Shown piece after piece: positions 1 through 11,300 of a stretch of DNA of 64,000 nt. Position 1 is the stretch's first letter, and each line of letters opens with the position of its first letter. Where the stretch lies: contig CAUWAG010000010.1 in NCBI GenBank assembly GCA_963556695.1, positions 5,022,001 through 5,086,000 of the forward strand, written 5' to 3'. The notes under the pieces are model-generated. The model saw only the letters and a program-made list of their open reading frames with translations, did not search any database and was not told where the DNA came from. The translations under genes were made by a program, and so were the position numbers. The stretch comes from Anthostomella pinea. Its lineage: Eukaryota; Ascomycota; Sordariomycetes; Xylariales; Xylariaceae.

Positions 1-18
1 GAAGTCCTGAACATGCGA

Positions 19-555
19 CTAAACATCCCCCTCAGCCTGCTTCCGCGCAACATGCTCCCGCAGCTTCGGAAAGAAAGCCTGAGTATTCGCCGAGTCGACC
101 CACTCGAAGAAGCGCGTGACCTTGTCGCCCGCCTCGTTGAAGTGGAAGATGAGCATGTACTCGTTGGCGTAGGGCCCGATGTCGGTGGTCGCCGTGCTGC
201 GCGCCCACAGCACCACGTTGTTGGCGCGATCGTCCTCGAACACTTCGTTCACCTCGACCTTGAAGTCGCGGAAGTGCGGCAGCATCCCTGCAAAGAAAAC
301 TTCGTAGGCTGCGTTGTCCATGGCTGGACGACCAAGGGACTCTGATAAGGATGAGGGATAGTGTCAGGCTGGCCGTATGGAGGGAAGGGCTTGGAGTCTA
401 GGAGGAATTGGCTTACTGGGCAGAACCTGGGTGATGCAGTCGTCGCTGCGGACGGCCATGATCTTCTCCATCGTCCACGAGTTGTAGGCGTCTATAACGG
501 CCAGTGCCGTCTGGCGCCGCCGAGACGGCGCGGAACTGCTAGTTGGCTGGCTCAT
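19..555 (-). CDS. NTF2/SnoaL-fold small protein
   Basis: A 153-residue protein encoded in two exons (555-417 and 341-19) with a 75-nt intron that has a GTAAGC donor and a TCAG acceptor. Splicing joins VLP to KSLGRPAMDN in frame. The ATG at 555 is the first ATG in the frame; no earlier one is available after the upstream stop. The length, the helical N-terminus followed by strand-rich segments (FKVEVNEVFEDD, NNVVLWARSTATT, YANEYMLIFHFNEAGDKVTRFFEWVD) and the closing helix are typical of the cone-shaped NTF2-like/SnoaL superfamily. That superfamily includes polyketide cyclases, small isomerases and many fungal proteins of unknown substrate. No catalytic residue can be assigned from sequence alone. 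It lies next to a gene-free region, so context gives no hint of its pathway. The fold is fairly sure; the function is unknown. Confidence 0.8.
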
Positions 556-2280
556 GTCCGCTCGCTTTGATGGAAGCTGTGATGGCAAGTGACGCTGCGA
601 AGCTCAAGATAACATCGAAGTTGAGGATTCGAAGGGTTTACTCTCAGTCATTGGATGGCCAAGGAGTCAGCTGGAGGGTATTTCGGCATTTGAGCGGCGG
701 GGTTGACATGTAACCCATGTAAGCCTCACTGTTAACATTGCAGTGCATGTGTAAGCCAGCTCTTGACGTATGGGAACGAGAAACAGATATCGGTACAACT
801 CTTGGTATATTCGAATGGTCCCCAACTAATCGCAAAGTGTAATGAAGCACCAGATGAACGCCGCGACCAAGTACCCAATGCGTATACCCTTATATCCAAG
901 TCCTTTTTCGGGTTGTTCCCATCACGAACGCCGTCTTCGCCATCCCTATGCCTCGACCGTAGATTGACATCTGATATACCCGTCGCTCATCCATATGCAG
1001 CCCAGTACCCAAGAACCCCGACGTGAAAGCAACACCATATCAACCAGACCGACGCTCAGTACCGTCTACCCGCACGTCGCAGAGCTCAGATCCGGGTGCC
1101 CCTTGGGCCCCAGACTCTGGATCGTGCATTTCTGCTCGTCGCCATTTGCGATCGCGCACTGCAGAAGATATCATCAGCATCTCTTCGCCTCGATCCCAGT
1201 GTTATATGATTATCGCGTAGGTGGACAAGAAATATGTGGGATGTACGGTTCCAGTTGTACAATAGGCCTTCTCGGTGACGTTACGTGTGTTATAGCAAAT
1301 GTTGTGGTAGGAGTTGCAGATCTAACCACCAACGTTAGCAGGCGCCCATAGCGTAGCCAGGGAGAAGGCCGAGAGAAGGCCAAGAGAAGTCGTGGACTTA
1401 CACCCTCGATGTCGGCGACGGCTACAGAACCGAGGGCTAGCAGGATTGCGGCGGTGGTTAGATGCATGTGTGCGGCGTAGTATCTAGGTCTGCGGCGTAG
1501 TATGCGGGATAGGTCCAGGTGGAGCTTCAATAAAACTACGATTGATCAAAGAATGGTCAAGTAGCCGTGGTCGTCGAGGTATGCGTCCGTGGTCTCAGCG
1601 TGGGTGGAAGAGTTAGAGCTGTATCTATGGTCTTTGCTCTCGAGTGTCTTGCCTACTGACATGGACAAGATTCGATCCCATAAACGTGAGTAGGCAGTGG
1701 ATCAGAGTAGCAGTTCGCCCGGTCCACTGGAGATGACACGTTTGGGGCATTTTGAGTTCTTTAGCACGAGCTTTCTAACCCCAGACTTCCTATTGAGAGA
1801 CGGTGTCTTCCGAACAGGCACCAGCGAAATGGCCAAGTAGCCGTGGTCGTTGGTGGACTCTCATGATCTCATCACGGTCGTTGCCGTCGACCCACCGGAT
1901 CCGTTAAGTTTTGACTACCTACACGGGCGGAAATCTAAACAGAGGTGTCCAGCGGAATCCTTACGCCGACGGTATGGTCCCTTAGGTAATCACACAGAAT
2001 CTAAGCTCGGTTTGGAGTGTAAGCTGGGTGCTACATGTGTCGAATTAGTAGGGAACGTACCGTCAGCATAGAGATTTCCATGTCCGGTGTTCAGGATGGT
2101 AGCGTGCCCCATACCCCCAGGTATATTTACCTTATTATAGATATGCCGTAAACACACCCAATGGCGGCCCATACATATATGCTCATACCTGTGCATCGTC
2201 GTCGTAGCTAGCTAGCTGAACGTTCCATTCACCGGGATCAACTACCGGTAAGCCCATGACCGTCTGCTCCACTGTAGCTA
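556..2280. other. Intergenic region, no gene seen
   Basis: Contains only short overlapping open frames with no recognisable protein. It ends at the terminal inverted repeat of the element that starts at 2281. Confidence 0.6.
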
Positions 2281-2872
2281 CACTGACCCGCCATAAGTCT
2301 CCGAGCATCCCCGCATTTACACCAAAATGCCCTACCTTTACGCTTTTATAACTAAAGACTTAAAGCTTTTTAAAATAAGATGTTATAATAAACTAATATT
2401 TGAAAATGCTGAAGTTTTCGTAACTAATTTCTAAATATTTATTTTCTTAGCGACTAGAATATTAAGAAATAGATATATAAAAGTAAAGTTTAAAATCTAA
2501 ATTCTAAAATCTTAATAAAGCTATAAGAAATGTTTAAAAAATCGTATAAGCCGTAATAAAGTTATATAATATTAAATGACATGTAATACACGTATAAGAT
2601 AAAAAACCTTATGTGATAGATTTTTAAAAAAAATAGATATGTTAAAAAATTATTTTTATCAAAAATTTAACCTTTAATAAAGTAACATTTATGACCTTTA
2701 TCTTTAAGATGTCAAAGTTTTTAAATAAACCATTTTAATATTCCAGTAAACTTAACTATATGTACTATAAGTACTTAAGTTGTATCTATTTTACTCGATT
2801 TATCACGATCGCGTAAAGTTGGGGTGTTTTGGTGTAAAACAGGGATGCTCGGAGACTTATGGCCGGGGAGTG
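2281..2872. mobile_element. AT-rich inverted-repeat DNA element (family copy 1)
   Basis: The two ends are imperfect inverted repeats of about 50 bp that share the core CCATAAGTCTCCGAGCATCC and, further in, TTTACACCAAAA. The element is flanked on both sides by the dinucleotide TA (2279-2280 and 2873-2874), as expected for target duplication by Tc1/mariner/pogo-type transposases. The interior (about 2330-2820) is very rich in A and T and has no reading frame of use, unlike the surrounding DNA. This could be a non-autonomous element or a relic mutated by repeat-induced point mutation. Four shorter copies with related ends occur at 8161, 26498, 37984 and about 43815. Confidence 0.8.
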
Positions 2873-3402
2873 TAGCACCTAATTTGTTAATAACGTAGAA
2901 TGGATTTTTCTGTTCCCGCTCTGAAGAATCCTTCAAGGGATTCAATAGCTTGGAATAGCATGTGGGTTCCTGGAGGTGTATGGTATATCATGTATGTCCA
3001 GACGGCCGAACCTGACGCAATAACGCCTAGCCCCTGGGGAACGGCAAGGACTGAAGGAGCATAGCCAGGCTCCTTGTCACATCTTTAGCCTACCCATGTA
3101 TGACCTCACTTGCCAGCTGTATTTCACACGGCTCATACAAACTCTGGGGTGATGGACTTAAGGGCACCGGTAAAGCACAATATGTACACAAGGTCAGACG
3201 CCCACCACACATTCTCTATGCAATTAAGTTGCGTAGGGCAGTATCTCTAGTGAATCATGGTATATTCGCGAACCAGGCCGGACAGACATCCAGTCCGGCT
3301 TCTTTTGTCCACAAAAAGTTGCAACGCCGCCAACGCCATGCCCTGATGCAATCGTCCGTGTGTATACAGAGCCAGTCTGGCGGTTATCGTAGGTACAGCC
3401 GA
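2873..3402. other. Intergenic region, likely hrd1 3' flank
   Basis: No gene seen. A 3' untranslated region of the minus-strand gene that ends at 3403 probably occupies the right part. Confidence 0.5.
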
Positions 3403-6076
3403 CTAGTCGTCCTCCGCATCATCTGCGTCCTCAATAGTCACTGCTTTCGCTTTACCCTTTGCTGTGCTACTAGAGGACTCATCCTCCCCGCGAGCTGCCG
3501 ATTCAGCTCGTGGAGCCTCACGAGTGGACGCTTTATCCGCGCTCGTCTCCGGCTCGTTTGTTGACGGTGTCGTCGACGATGGCCCCCCAGCTTCACCGTT
3601 AGCAAAGAGCTGTGCAGCACCACCCCAGTTGGGCATTATGGGTGTAGGTGCAGCAACCTCGGGCTGATCTCTCTGCACGTGCGAAGAAGTCGACGAGGGG
3701 ATATCCGAGTGTCCGCCGGGCGCCTCACCGTTCTGATTATCCAGATGTCCTCCAGCAATATTTGACGAGCTAGCGGTTGCGTCATGGTCACCCACGGCCC
3801 CACCGTTCGTTGGCACCGTCGACTGCTGTTGTTGACCCTGAGCATCGGTTGGCTGAACCGTACGTGTTGGCTGGACCCCAGAAGGCTGCTGTGAGGGCGG
3901 ACCATCCAGGCGCTGCAGAGGTAGAAGGGACCATCCCGGAGGAATCACAACGCCTTCGGGAAGATCCTGGCTACCTGCCGGAATCGCTGCTGTTTGTGAT
4001 ACACCACCGTGTCTAGTAACTGTTGGCGGAGATACACGAGGCGAAAAGCCAGGGAACGGTGGCATCTGCGGCATTTGAGGCATCTGCGGCATGGGCTGGA
4101 AGGGGTTTTGTTGAGCCTGGGGCACAAACTGAACGTTGACGCTCGGCTGACCGGGGTGGTTCATGGGCGCACCAGCCTGATCTTGCTGTTGTATCTGACG
4201 AAGTCGATTTAGCTCCGATGTCAAAGCATACAACGTCTGCATTTCAGCCTGGCTTGCTTGCGCTGTATACAACTCTTGCTGTATCCGGTGCATCTCTTGC
4301 TGTAGCCGGTGTGATATCTGTTGCAGTTGTACCTGCATGTCGTGGATGCCGCCAAGCGCGGCGAGGGCAGGCTCAACAGCTTGGGGACCCGGGGCTGGGG
4401 CGGCTGCGGCAGGAGGCGCATTGGCACCATTAAGGGGAAGACGGAGTCGCTCAGCCATCTCCTGAATATTCTGCGCATTCCCCTGTGCGAAGCCCAACCG
4501 AATGGGACCAAGCTGAAAGACACGCATATTACCACGGCCTTGTGCTGGCTGTCCGGCATTTGCGCCTCGATTGGCCGGAGCCGCTTGGCCAGGCACTCGC
4601 GGTTGACCACCGGCAACCCCTCCCGGTACGGCAGCATCCCCATTAGGGGCAGCACCATCAATGACGACTGAGCGCCGACATGTGGGGCATACTTGCTGTC
4701 TTTCCAACCAACCCTTGAGACAGCCAAAGTGCAGGATGTGTCCGCAGGGGAGTTTCTTGGGCCGAGAACGTTCCACCGCTCCGACGGCAGACGGGTCCCA
4801 CGGTCGCATGTCCTCTCTGCAAATGATACAGGTATCCTCCCGATCCAAGTCTTCTTGGGTGGCGTCGGGGTATTTGTTCATGTCTTGTAGGGCCTTCCGG
4901 TACCGCATCAGAGCGCCAAGTCGCTTCACAAACGACCGAGCTGTCATGAAGAGATCGCGCATGATGTGGATGGGTAGCCCGTAGAACATCATAAGGATAC
5001 CGAAGAATGCTGAATAGATAACGAGCTTGAAGAAGTCTTGTATCATGTTAGGGCAACTTATCGGATATGTAGAAGAGGAATCTCTTACCTGTCGCGAGAT
5101 CGAGACTCAGAACCCAATGTCCCTTGGACTCCCAGCCCGGTACTTCGATGTCCATCTCGTCAATGTCCTCTTCGTTCGGCAACTCCTCTTGCTCGGCGGC
5201 TCCGGCCTCTGTCGTGTCGCCCGACTCGCGCCGTCGCATAATCTCTGCACGCTGCTCACGGACTTCTTTGCGACGTTCTTCCAACCTGTACTGCGTCTGT
5301 TTCTTTACGATTCTCGCTTCCCATAGCGACAGAGCATAGCGCAAGGCGGTTCGGACTGAACATGTGCCCAAGATCGCGAACTCAAACAGGAACATCACCA
5401 TCATATTAGGACGAGCCTGTTGAATCACGGCCTTGACGGCATAGATCAACAGCCAGGTGTCGTATACGACGCTCAGGAGCAGAGAAATGCTGAGTCGGGT
5501 GTGGAATAATCGTGGGTTGACCGGGGGTTGCTGCTCCAAGACCTCGACACGGCCCTCGCCGATCCATTCCCAGACCTTGCCAGTGACCAAGGCGGTGAAC
5601 ATGACCAAGAACCAAGCTCCGACCTCTTCGCGGAAGATGGTCATGGCAAGGCACGTTTCCGTCACGGCGAACCAGGCCTTCTCGTAGAGCTGTTCGATCT
5701 CGACGGGTCGGAGCGGGCCGTAGCATAGTCGCTGAAGGCCCCAGACGAAGGAGCTATAGACCAAGAGGATGAGGTTGATTAGGATCTGTGTAAAATCGCT
5801 GGAGGTTAGCAAACCGGGGACCTGCCAGGGCCGGAGGGGCTGGATAGGGATAGGGATAGGGTAGTGGGAACAGCACGCACCATGAGACTTAGGTTGTTCT
5901 GCGACAGGTAGACCATGGCAGAGTAGAAGTTGGCGCGCTGGTTAAAGGCATACGCAACGACGCTGGCCGCAAGGGCCGTGGAGGTCTGCGATGATGCATG
6001 TTAGCTGGGCGGAAGCTATCTCGGCGCGGAGCTGGGTTGGAAGCTTGCTTACCCCGGCATACCACAGGAGCCGCAT
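3403..6076 (-). CDS. hrd1: ERAD-associated RING E3 ubiquitin ligase Hrd1
   Basis: The membrane ubiquitin ligase of ER-associated degradation, which passes misfolded ER proteins to the proteasome. Four exons (6076-6053, 5985-5881, 5785-5089, 5036-3403) give 819 residues; all junctions keep frame, and the first exon is only 24 nt (MRLLWYAG). The N-terminal third is a chain of hydrophobic segments (e.g. [43 protein letters not shown]), as in the Hrd1 channel domain. It is followed by a RING-H2 finger with ligands Cys345, Cys348, Cys373, His375, His378, Cys381, Cys392 and Cys395. The C-terminal half is disordered, rich in Pro, Gln, Ser and Ala, with a [10 protein letters not shown] run. The third intron (5880-5786) holds a repeated CCCTAT tract before its acceptor. 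The family call is secure; the role of the tail is not shown by sequence. Confidence 0.96.
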
Positions 6077-8160
6077 CGTCGGCGATGGCTGGATATGGTC
6101 GTGAATCGGGAATCGAGAATTTGGTAGAGCTGCAGAGAGCAGCTAGGAGCCCATTATATCGCTGGGAGGGGAGTCGGGTTGAGCAATGGGCGTCTGCTCG
6201 CGTGCGTTGGTGAATCAACGATCAACGACTGAACTCGCAGGTAGTTAGTTGTTCGTTGATGCCACCTATCGCTTGGCCCAGTAATCGGGACGGGAGCTGC
6301 TACCTTACAGTTGGAAGCTCCAGCTGGCCCGGACCTGATTCAGGGCATGACGCGCCGCAGCCGGGCATGGGGCAACTTCGGCGAGTTGATTGGCTGGCCG
6401 GATGAACCTTCTCCGGCTTTAGGTACAGAAGGACCTCGGGATCCACATTTCCCCCTGAACGCACCTGGGAACCACCTGCAAACCTTCTAAACGACTTTCA
6501 CAAGTCACAACTCCCAATTCACTCTTCGTGATTCACAACTGCAACCTCTAAGTTACAATAGACTCCTATATTCCATCCCCGCGTGAATCATATACTTGCT
6601 CGTGGTACCAATGAATAGGACTCATCACGGTCGGCCTAGCGCTTCTGACAGCTTTCTGTTTCCTGTCCACATATCAGCCCCTATTCACAGGTGCGCACCT
6701 TTCCGCAAGTCGGGCCCGTCCTATCAAGAGAATCTGCTACAAAGACATCAGTTCCCACCTATAGACCTGAGGCTTCGAGGACTACATAGTTTACTCTTCC
6801 TAACTCCGTTTCTTGCAATAGATTTGATCCCCTTAGCTCTAGACATGTGCATCATAGGCAGCTTTGACGTTTATATTCCTTAACCGAACAGATCACCACG
6901 CTTCCTCCCCAAAGCTATGCTTGCTTCTTGCATGATTGGTAATCCTAGACTCATATGTCCATGCAGACGTGAACACGCGTATACTGAGGGATGCATTTCG
7001 CTTGACACTTAATCACGAAAGCCTATCGTGGTATATCAATGGCCACTGTGCAGGCTTGGGCCTTGGAGAACACTGACAGCCACAAGAAGCAATGAATGCA
7101 AACAACTCATTGAGGGTCGGAGATGTGTATGGCTCTCACTTACCGTTCTCACAGTCACTTCCTGTTGCTCGTGGGTTTCTCAAGGGTAGACTGTTAGAAC
7201 ATAAGAGGATCATACGTACTGGAAGGCCGTATGGCGCAATGGTCAAATGCGCCTGGTTGTGTTCTCGTTTGTGCGAGTCGATAACCAGCACACGACAGTG
7301 GAGAGGCCCTATTATCGCAGAGCCCGATAGCCAAGCAGCTTGTCTCCACAATACCCACTCCTGCGAGGTTTTTCCCCTTGTGGTTTCCCTCGCCAGCAGA
7401 TAACAAATACCTGTTTTATCCACCAATGCGACATATAGCGAACGGCTACTGGAACGATGTGTACACCAGAGGACTGAGGTCCACTGGGTCGCTTTGTCAC
7501 TGGACAGGAGGTTTTTCTGACAGAATTGTGCTTGGGTATTGACTAAAAACCATCTGGACACTCCAGATTGGTACCGCTACAGCGAGGATAGGCTGGTGCG
7601 CGGATTTGAATGTATCTAGACTGACACCTCTACAACCTTGCGATGCAATGGCTCTGGGAGGCGTGGTTTGCCCTGTTAAGGGACTGCACCCATGATAAAT
7701 ACAATCAATCAATCAATCATACGTATTGGAAACACAGCACGGCGAGGGGGATTGGTGTTTAACACTAAAGGCGTTATACCGCCGGTACCAAACGACCACA
7801 TGCAAAAAACAAGGTACTCGTGACATCCGCAACCTATTGGAATCATCGGCGATGGGCATGCTTTTTATAATCGAGTCCATGAGACTATTTCATTCCTCCT
7901 TTGGTTTGTGTACCATTGACTACATAGTTGGTTCCAACGGTGAGGCGAGCGACAAGCTGCAAGAGTGGCCCGCTAGAACACTCTGGTACGTACGCAGCGT
8001 ACCCATATCAAGATGGCTTCAACTTCTAGGCATTGGTATCGAAAAGAAAGTATAGACCTGACAACAAGTACCGCATCAGCGAGAAAACAGCCGTTGGATG
8101 GATATAAGGGCCAGTTCCCTTCCCAGTTTGCCATATGTTCCATGCTTTGTGGCCAAGGTA
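6077..8160. other. Intergenic: hrd1 upstream region and start of gene desert
   Basis: No gene supported. The first few hundred bases must hold the hrd1 promoter. A tetranucleotide run (AATC repeated, about 7700-7720) and scattered open frames under 145 codons are present, none protein-like. Confidence 0.5.
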
Positions 8161-8370
8161 CAGTCACTCCCCATAAATGTCAGTCCGGCATCCCTCTATC
8201 AAGTCGAGTATACCAATGCTGTTTTCACATTGATTGAATAAGGACTTGAAACAGAGAGCGTTAGTCCGAAAAGCCATTTTGGTCACTTATTCCAGAGTGC
8301 TTATCCATTTATAACAAATATATCCTTCGCTTGCTGGACGAGGAATGCGGAGACTTTTGGAGGTTCAGTG
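8161..8370. mobile_element. Short inverted-repeat element (family copy 2)
   Basis: A 210-bp element bounded by TA on both sides (8159-8160, 8371-8372). The left end (CAGTCACTCCCCATAAATG, then GGCATCCC) is a diverged form of the left end at 2281. The right end (GCGGAGACTTTTGGAGGTTCAGTG) closely matches the ends of the copies at 37984 and about 43815. Interior words such as CTTATTCC and CTTCGCTTGCTGGACGAGG recur in other copies. It is too small to encode a transposase, so it is a MITE-like element. Confidence 0.65.
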
Positions 8371-11300
8371 TAGCTTGGTTGCGGTTCACGGCTTTCACAT
8401 TGATTAAGAGTAAGTGAATGGCGACGAAATGATGGCTTTGGCAGCAAGTCAAACACCATCGCATTGAGATTCCTGTTATCTAGAAACCCACATTGAGGCA
8501 CAAGTTAGAGTGGTGGTAGAGTAGGCCGGGTCCTCTTTGGCACCTCTCCAACTGAGCTATGTGTAATGGCCTTGAAATGGCCTTTGAGATTCGGGTTATC
8601 ATCGCTTGCATTTCAGGTGCTTTACTTTTCAGCTCAACCCCAAATCACTCGTCTCAAGGCGGTGTCGTACGCTATGATGGCCATATAAGGTTACCCATGA
8701 TGATTGAGCGGCGAAAGAGCGGTGATATGGACTTGATCCAGGAAGTCCGGGCAGCCTTGCATTGAAACCAACGCTCCCTGCTTAATCTTGATAAGCAATA
8801 CATTCACAGTAAGTCCTGGATACCGATTTTCAATATGCAAACGTGCTGGTAAATGGTTCCGAACGTCATAAGAACTCGTGTTCTCCAATATATTCATGAG
8901 TGAAAGGAGGGGGGTACAGAAAGCACAGGGACGACATGATAGATTATTCCAGCGGTTTTCCCGTTACGTTCTGGTGTATACCTGTCTCTACGGGTGATGA
9001 TTGAGTCAATTTGTGGCCCTCCGGATAGAGATGACGGCGAAGGTCGCGTGAGAACGAACCATGTTCAGATTCCGAGTCAGAAAGCAACCACAGCTTGGTA
9101 ACCATACAGATCTCTCTGGCTGTTCACTGAGAGTATCACATTAGGCAATGAAATATCCTGAGCCCGCGCTTGTCGGCATTCCAACGGAATGCCGGAATCA
9201 AGAACTATTTAGAGGGGCCCCTTACGTTAGTCACGAAATAACAGCCCTGAAGATATCCCCCTTAGATCCAAGTCCAACCCATCACGGAGTTTCACTGCGG
9301 AGATCCAGCTCATTGAGCTCGATGAAGGATAACAAGTTTCTCCGGTACTGTAAGGCGAATCACATACTCCCTTGCCCATCGTATAGCCACGGATTGCGCT
9401 CCCTCGGCCAAATAGTCATGAAAATGCCTAGCTCATACCACCCATTCGAATGCAAGGCCTGATCCCATAATTCGCTACTGCAATCGAATCACGGCCATCG
9501 CCATCTGCGCATTGCATTGCAGGCTTAGCACGAGCTCCTTTCCAATCGAGGCAGTAGAGTTTACATCGCCTGATACATACAAATCATCCACGGCATCAGA
9601 CGGGCATTCTAACTATCCGACTGCATTGACCCTCCCATCGGTGTGCGCAAAGACTGTTCAGACCCAGAGCTTCCATGATAGGCTCCTCGTCGGAGCATAC
9701 TCACATCAAGTCCGTGGCCAACAGGGGGGTCGAACCGCGGTTTGTCGTCGCGATGATTTGTCATTCCGTGCATTGCATGCCCGCTCGCCCGCACCGTTGC
9801 AACGTGCGTGACCGCTCCAGGCCCCCCTCCCCTTCCGCTCCATATCCTCTCGGTAACGGTCTAGAGCATGTGTACGGTCGATCATCGGTGACCGAACCAC
9901 GTGGCAGCCATCACTGCCACCGTGACCCATCAAGGCCGCGCCCGGGTACGAAATTCGCTACACTGGCGCGCTCACCGCCGTCTGACGCGGCAACCCTGTG
10001 GAAGCCCTGGCAGTTGTGCATGCATGTACGTGTGCCAGGCAGGGGAGATCAAGTACCGTGCATAGCCAAGTAGTTGATGGACGCTTGCTAAGAAGCGTCG
10101 AACAACATCCTCCATGTGCAGGCATGGTTAACTTACAGCGCATCCTGCATCACTGGGCGGTAGGCGGGTTGCGTTGGACAACCCTGAGGAGATTAGAGCC
10201 GCGCTCGGCGGCCACATTGCGGATTTGCAAGACTTTACCTACGTCTTGAGAAGGCACGAGGCTGGCTGGGAGCAAGGAGAACTACAATGGCAGACACGTA
10301 CTCACACGTTTATCGGATGTCGCGGAAAGGCCCAAAGATTGGTCGCTGACGACAGAGACAGACAGACTGATCGAGACACATAGAGGTATTATATGCACGT
10401 ACGTACGTGAAATGCGTACCGCAACCACACAGAGAGGGGAGATCTGGCTCCGCGTATGACGCCGCGGCCTCGGCCGACGCCGGGCAAAACTGCGGTGTCA
10501 TCAACTGCTGAGCCCATAGTCATATCAGCTGATGATAGACTGAGATATGTCGCCATCAGGGCCATGACAGGCACCCAAGGCCAGCGACGAGGTGTTATTC
10601 GTCGTCCTGACAAAGAATCTCTCAGTATATACAGGCGCATTGCTTGCCGAATGGGGGACATGGCTTCCGTATGCGGCATACAGATCACGAGTAGAGAGTG
10701 CTGAACTGCCCGAAACGGAGAACGGAGCAGCGGTTGAGGCTCAACGGGACAGAAGAGGGCCCTGCTCACTTCTACTGGCGGTTCGGCGGAGCCAATGGAT
10801 GCCTCGCTCTCGACCGGTAGGTAATAAAATCAGGGTCACGAGCGCCCCGGCCGAGTGGATGATCCGCCTGTGGTCTTGGTTGGGTGAGATACGGTAGGCG
10901 GGTGCGGCCGTCGGCATCGCAGTATGCACCTAGGCTAACGATACTATTACCTGCGTCTCAGACTCCAGAGGTGGCGGGGGGGAGAGGTGCGGTCCTTTGG
11001 CGCTGTTCCTGACGATAGGCGAATGGACTGCTCTAGGCCCTCGAAGCCATCTGGGGACCGAGGCTTTGTACACTACGCGAGAGGTGATGGCAGCGAGGCC
11101 AAGCCAGAGGATGAGGGTCTTCTGCTGTCTTGCAGAAATCCGACCAACGGCAGTCATGCCTCGGTTCTCGCTAATCTTGAGGGTCCTGCATATCAATGAA
11201 AGCTACACCGGCACTCCGCTATACTGATGCATTGGAGCTCGTATCTGGTTTGAGTTGCCAGGACGTACCTTGAACGTTGACATTGATTCGCGTGAGCTAG

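Noticed and set aside
7225..7300. tRNA-like A box (TGGCGCAATGG with pairing GCGC arms)
   Set aside because: A D-arm-like hairpin is visible, but no proper T-arm, B box or acceptor stem follows.
8525..8572. Minus-strand TAGCTCAGTTGG, a perfect tRNA A box
   Set aside because: No B box downstream and no cloverleaf; at best a tRNA fragment.
9715..9790. Minus-strand GGTTCGACCCC B box near a small palindrome
   Set aside because: The palindrome resembles an anticodon arm, but the other stems do not pair.
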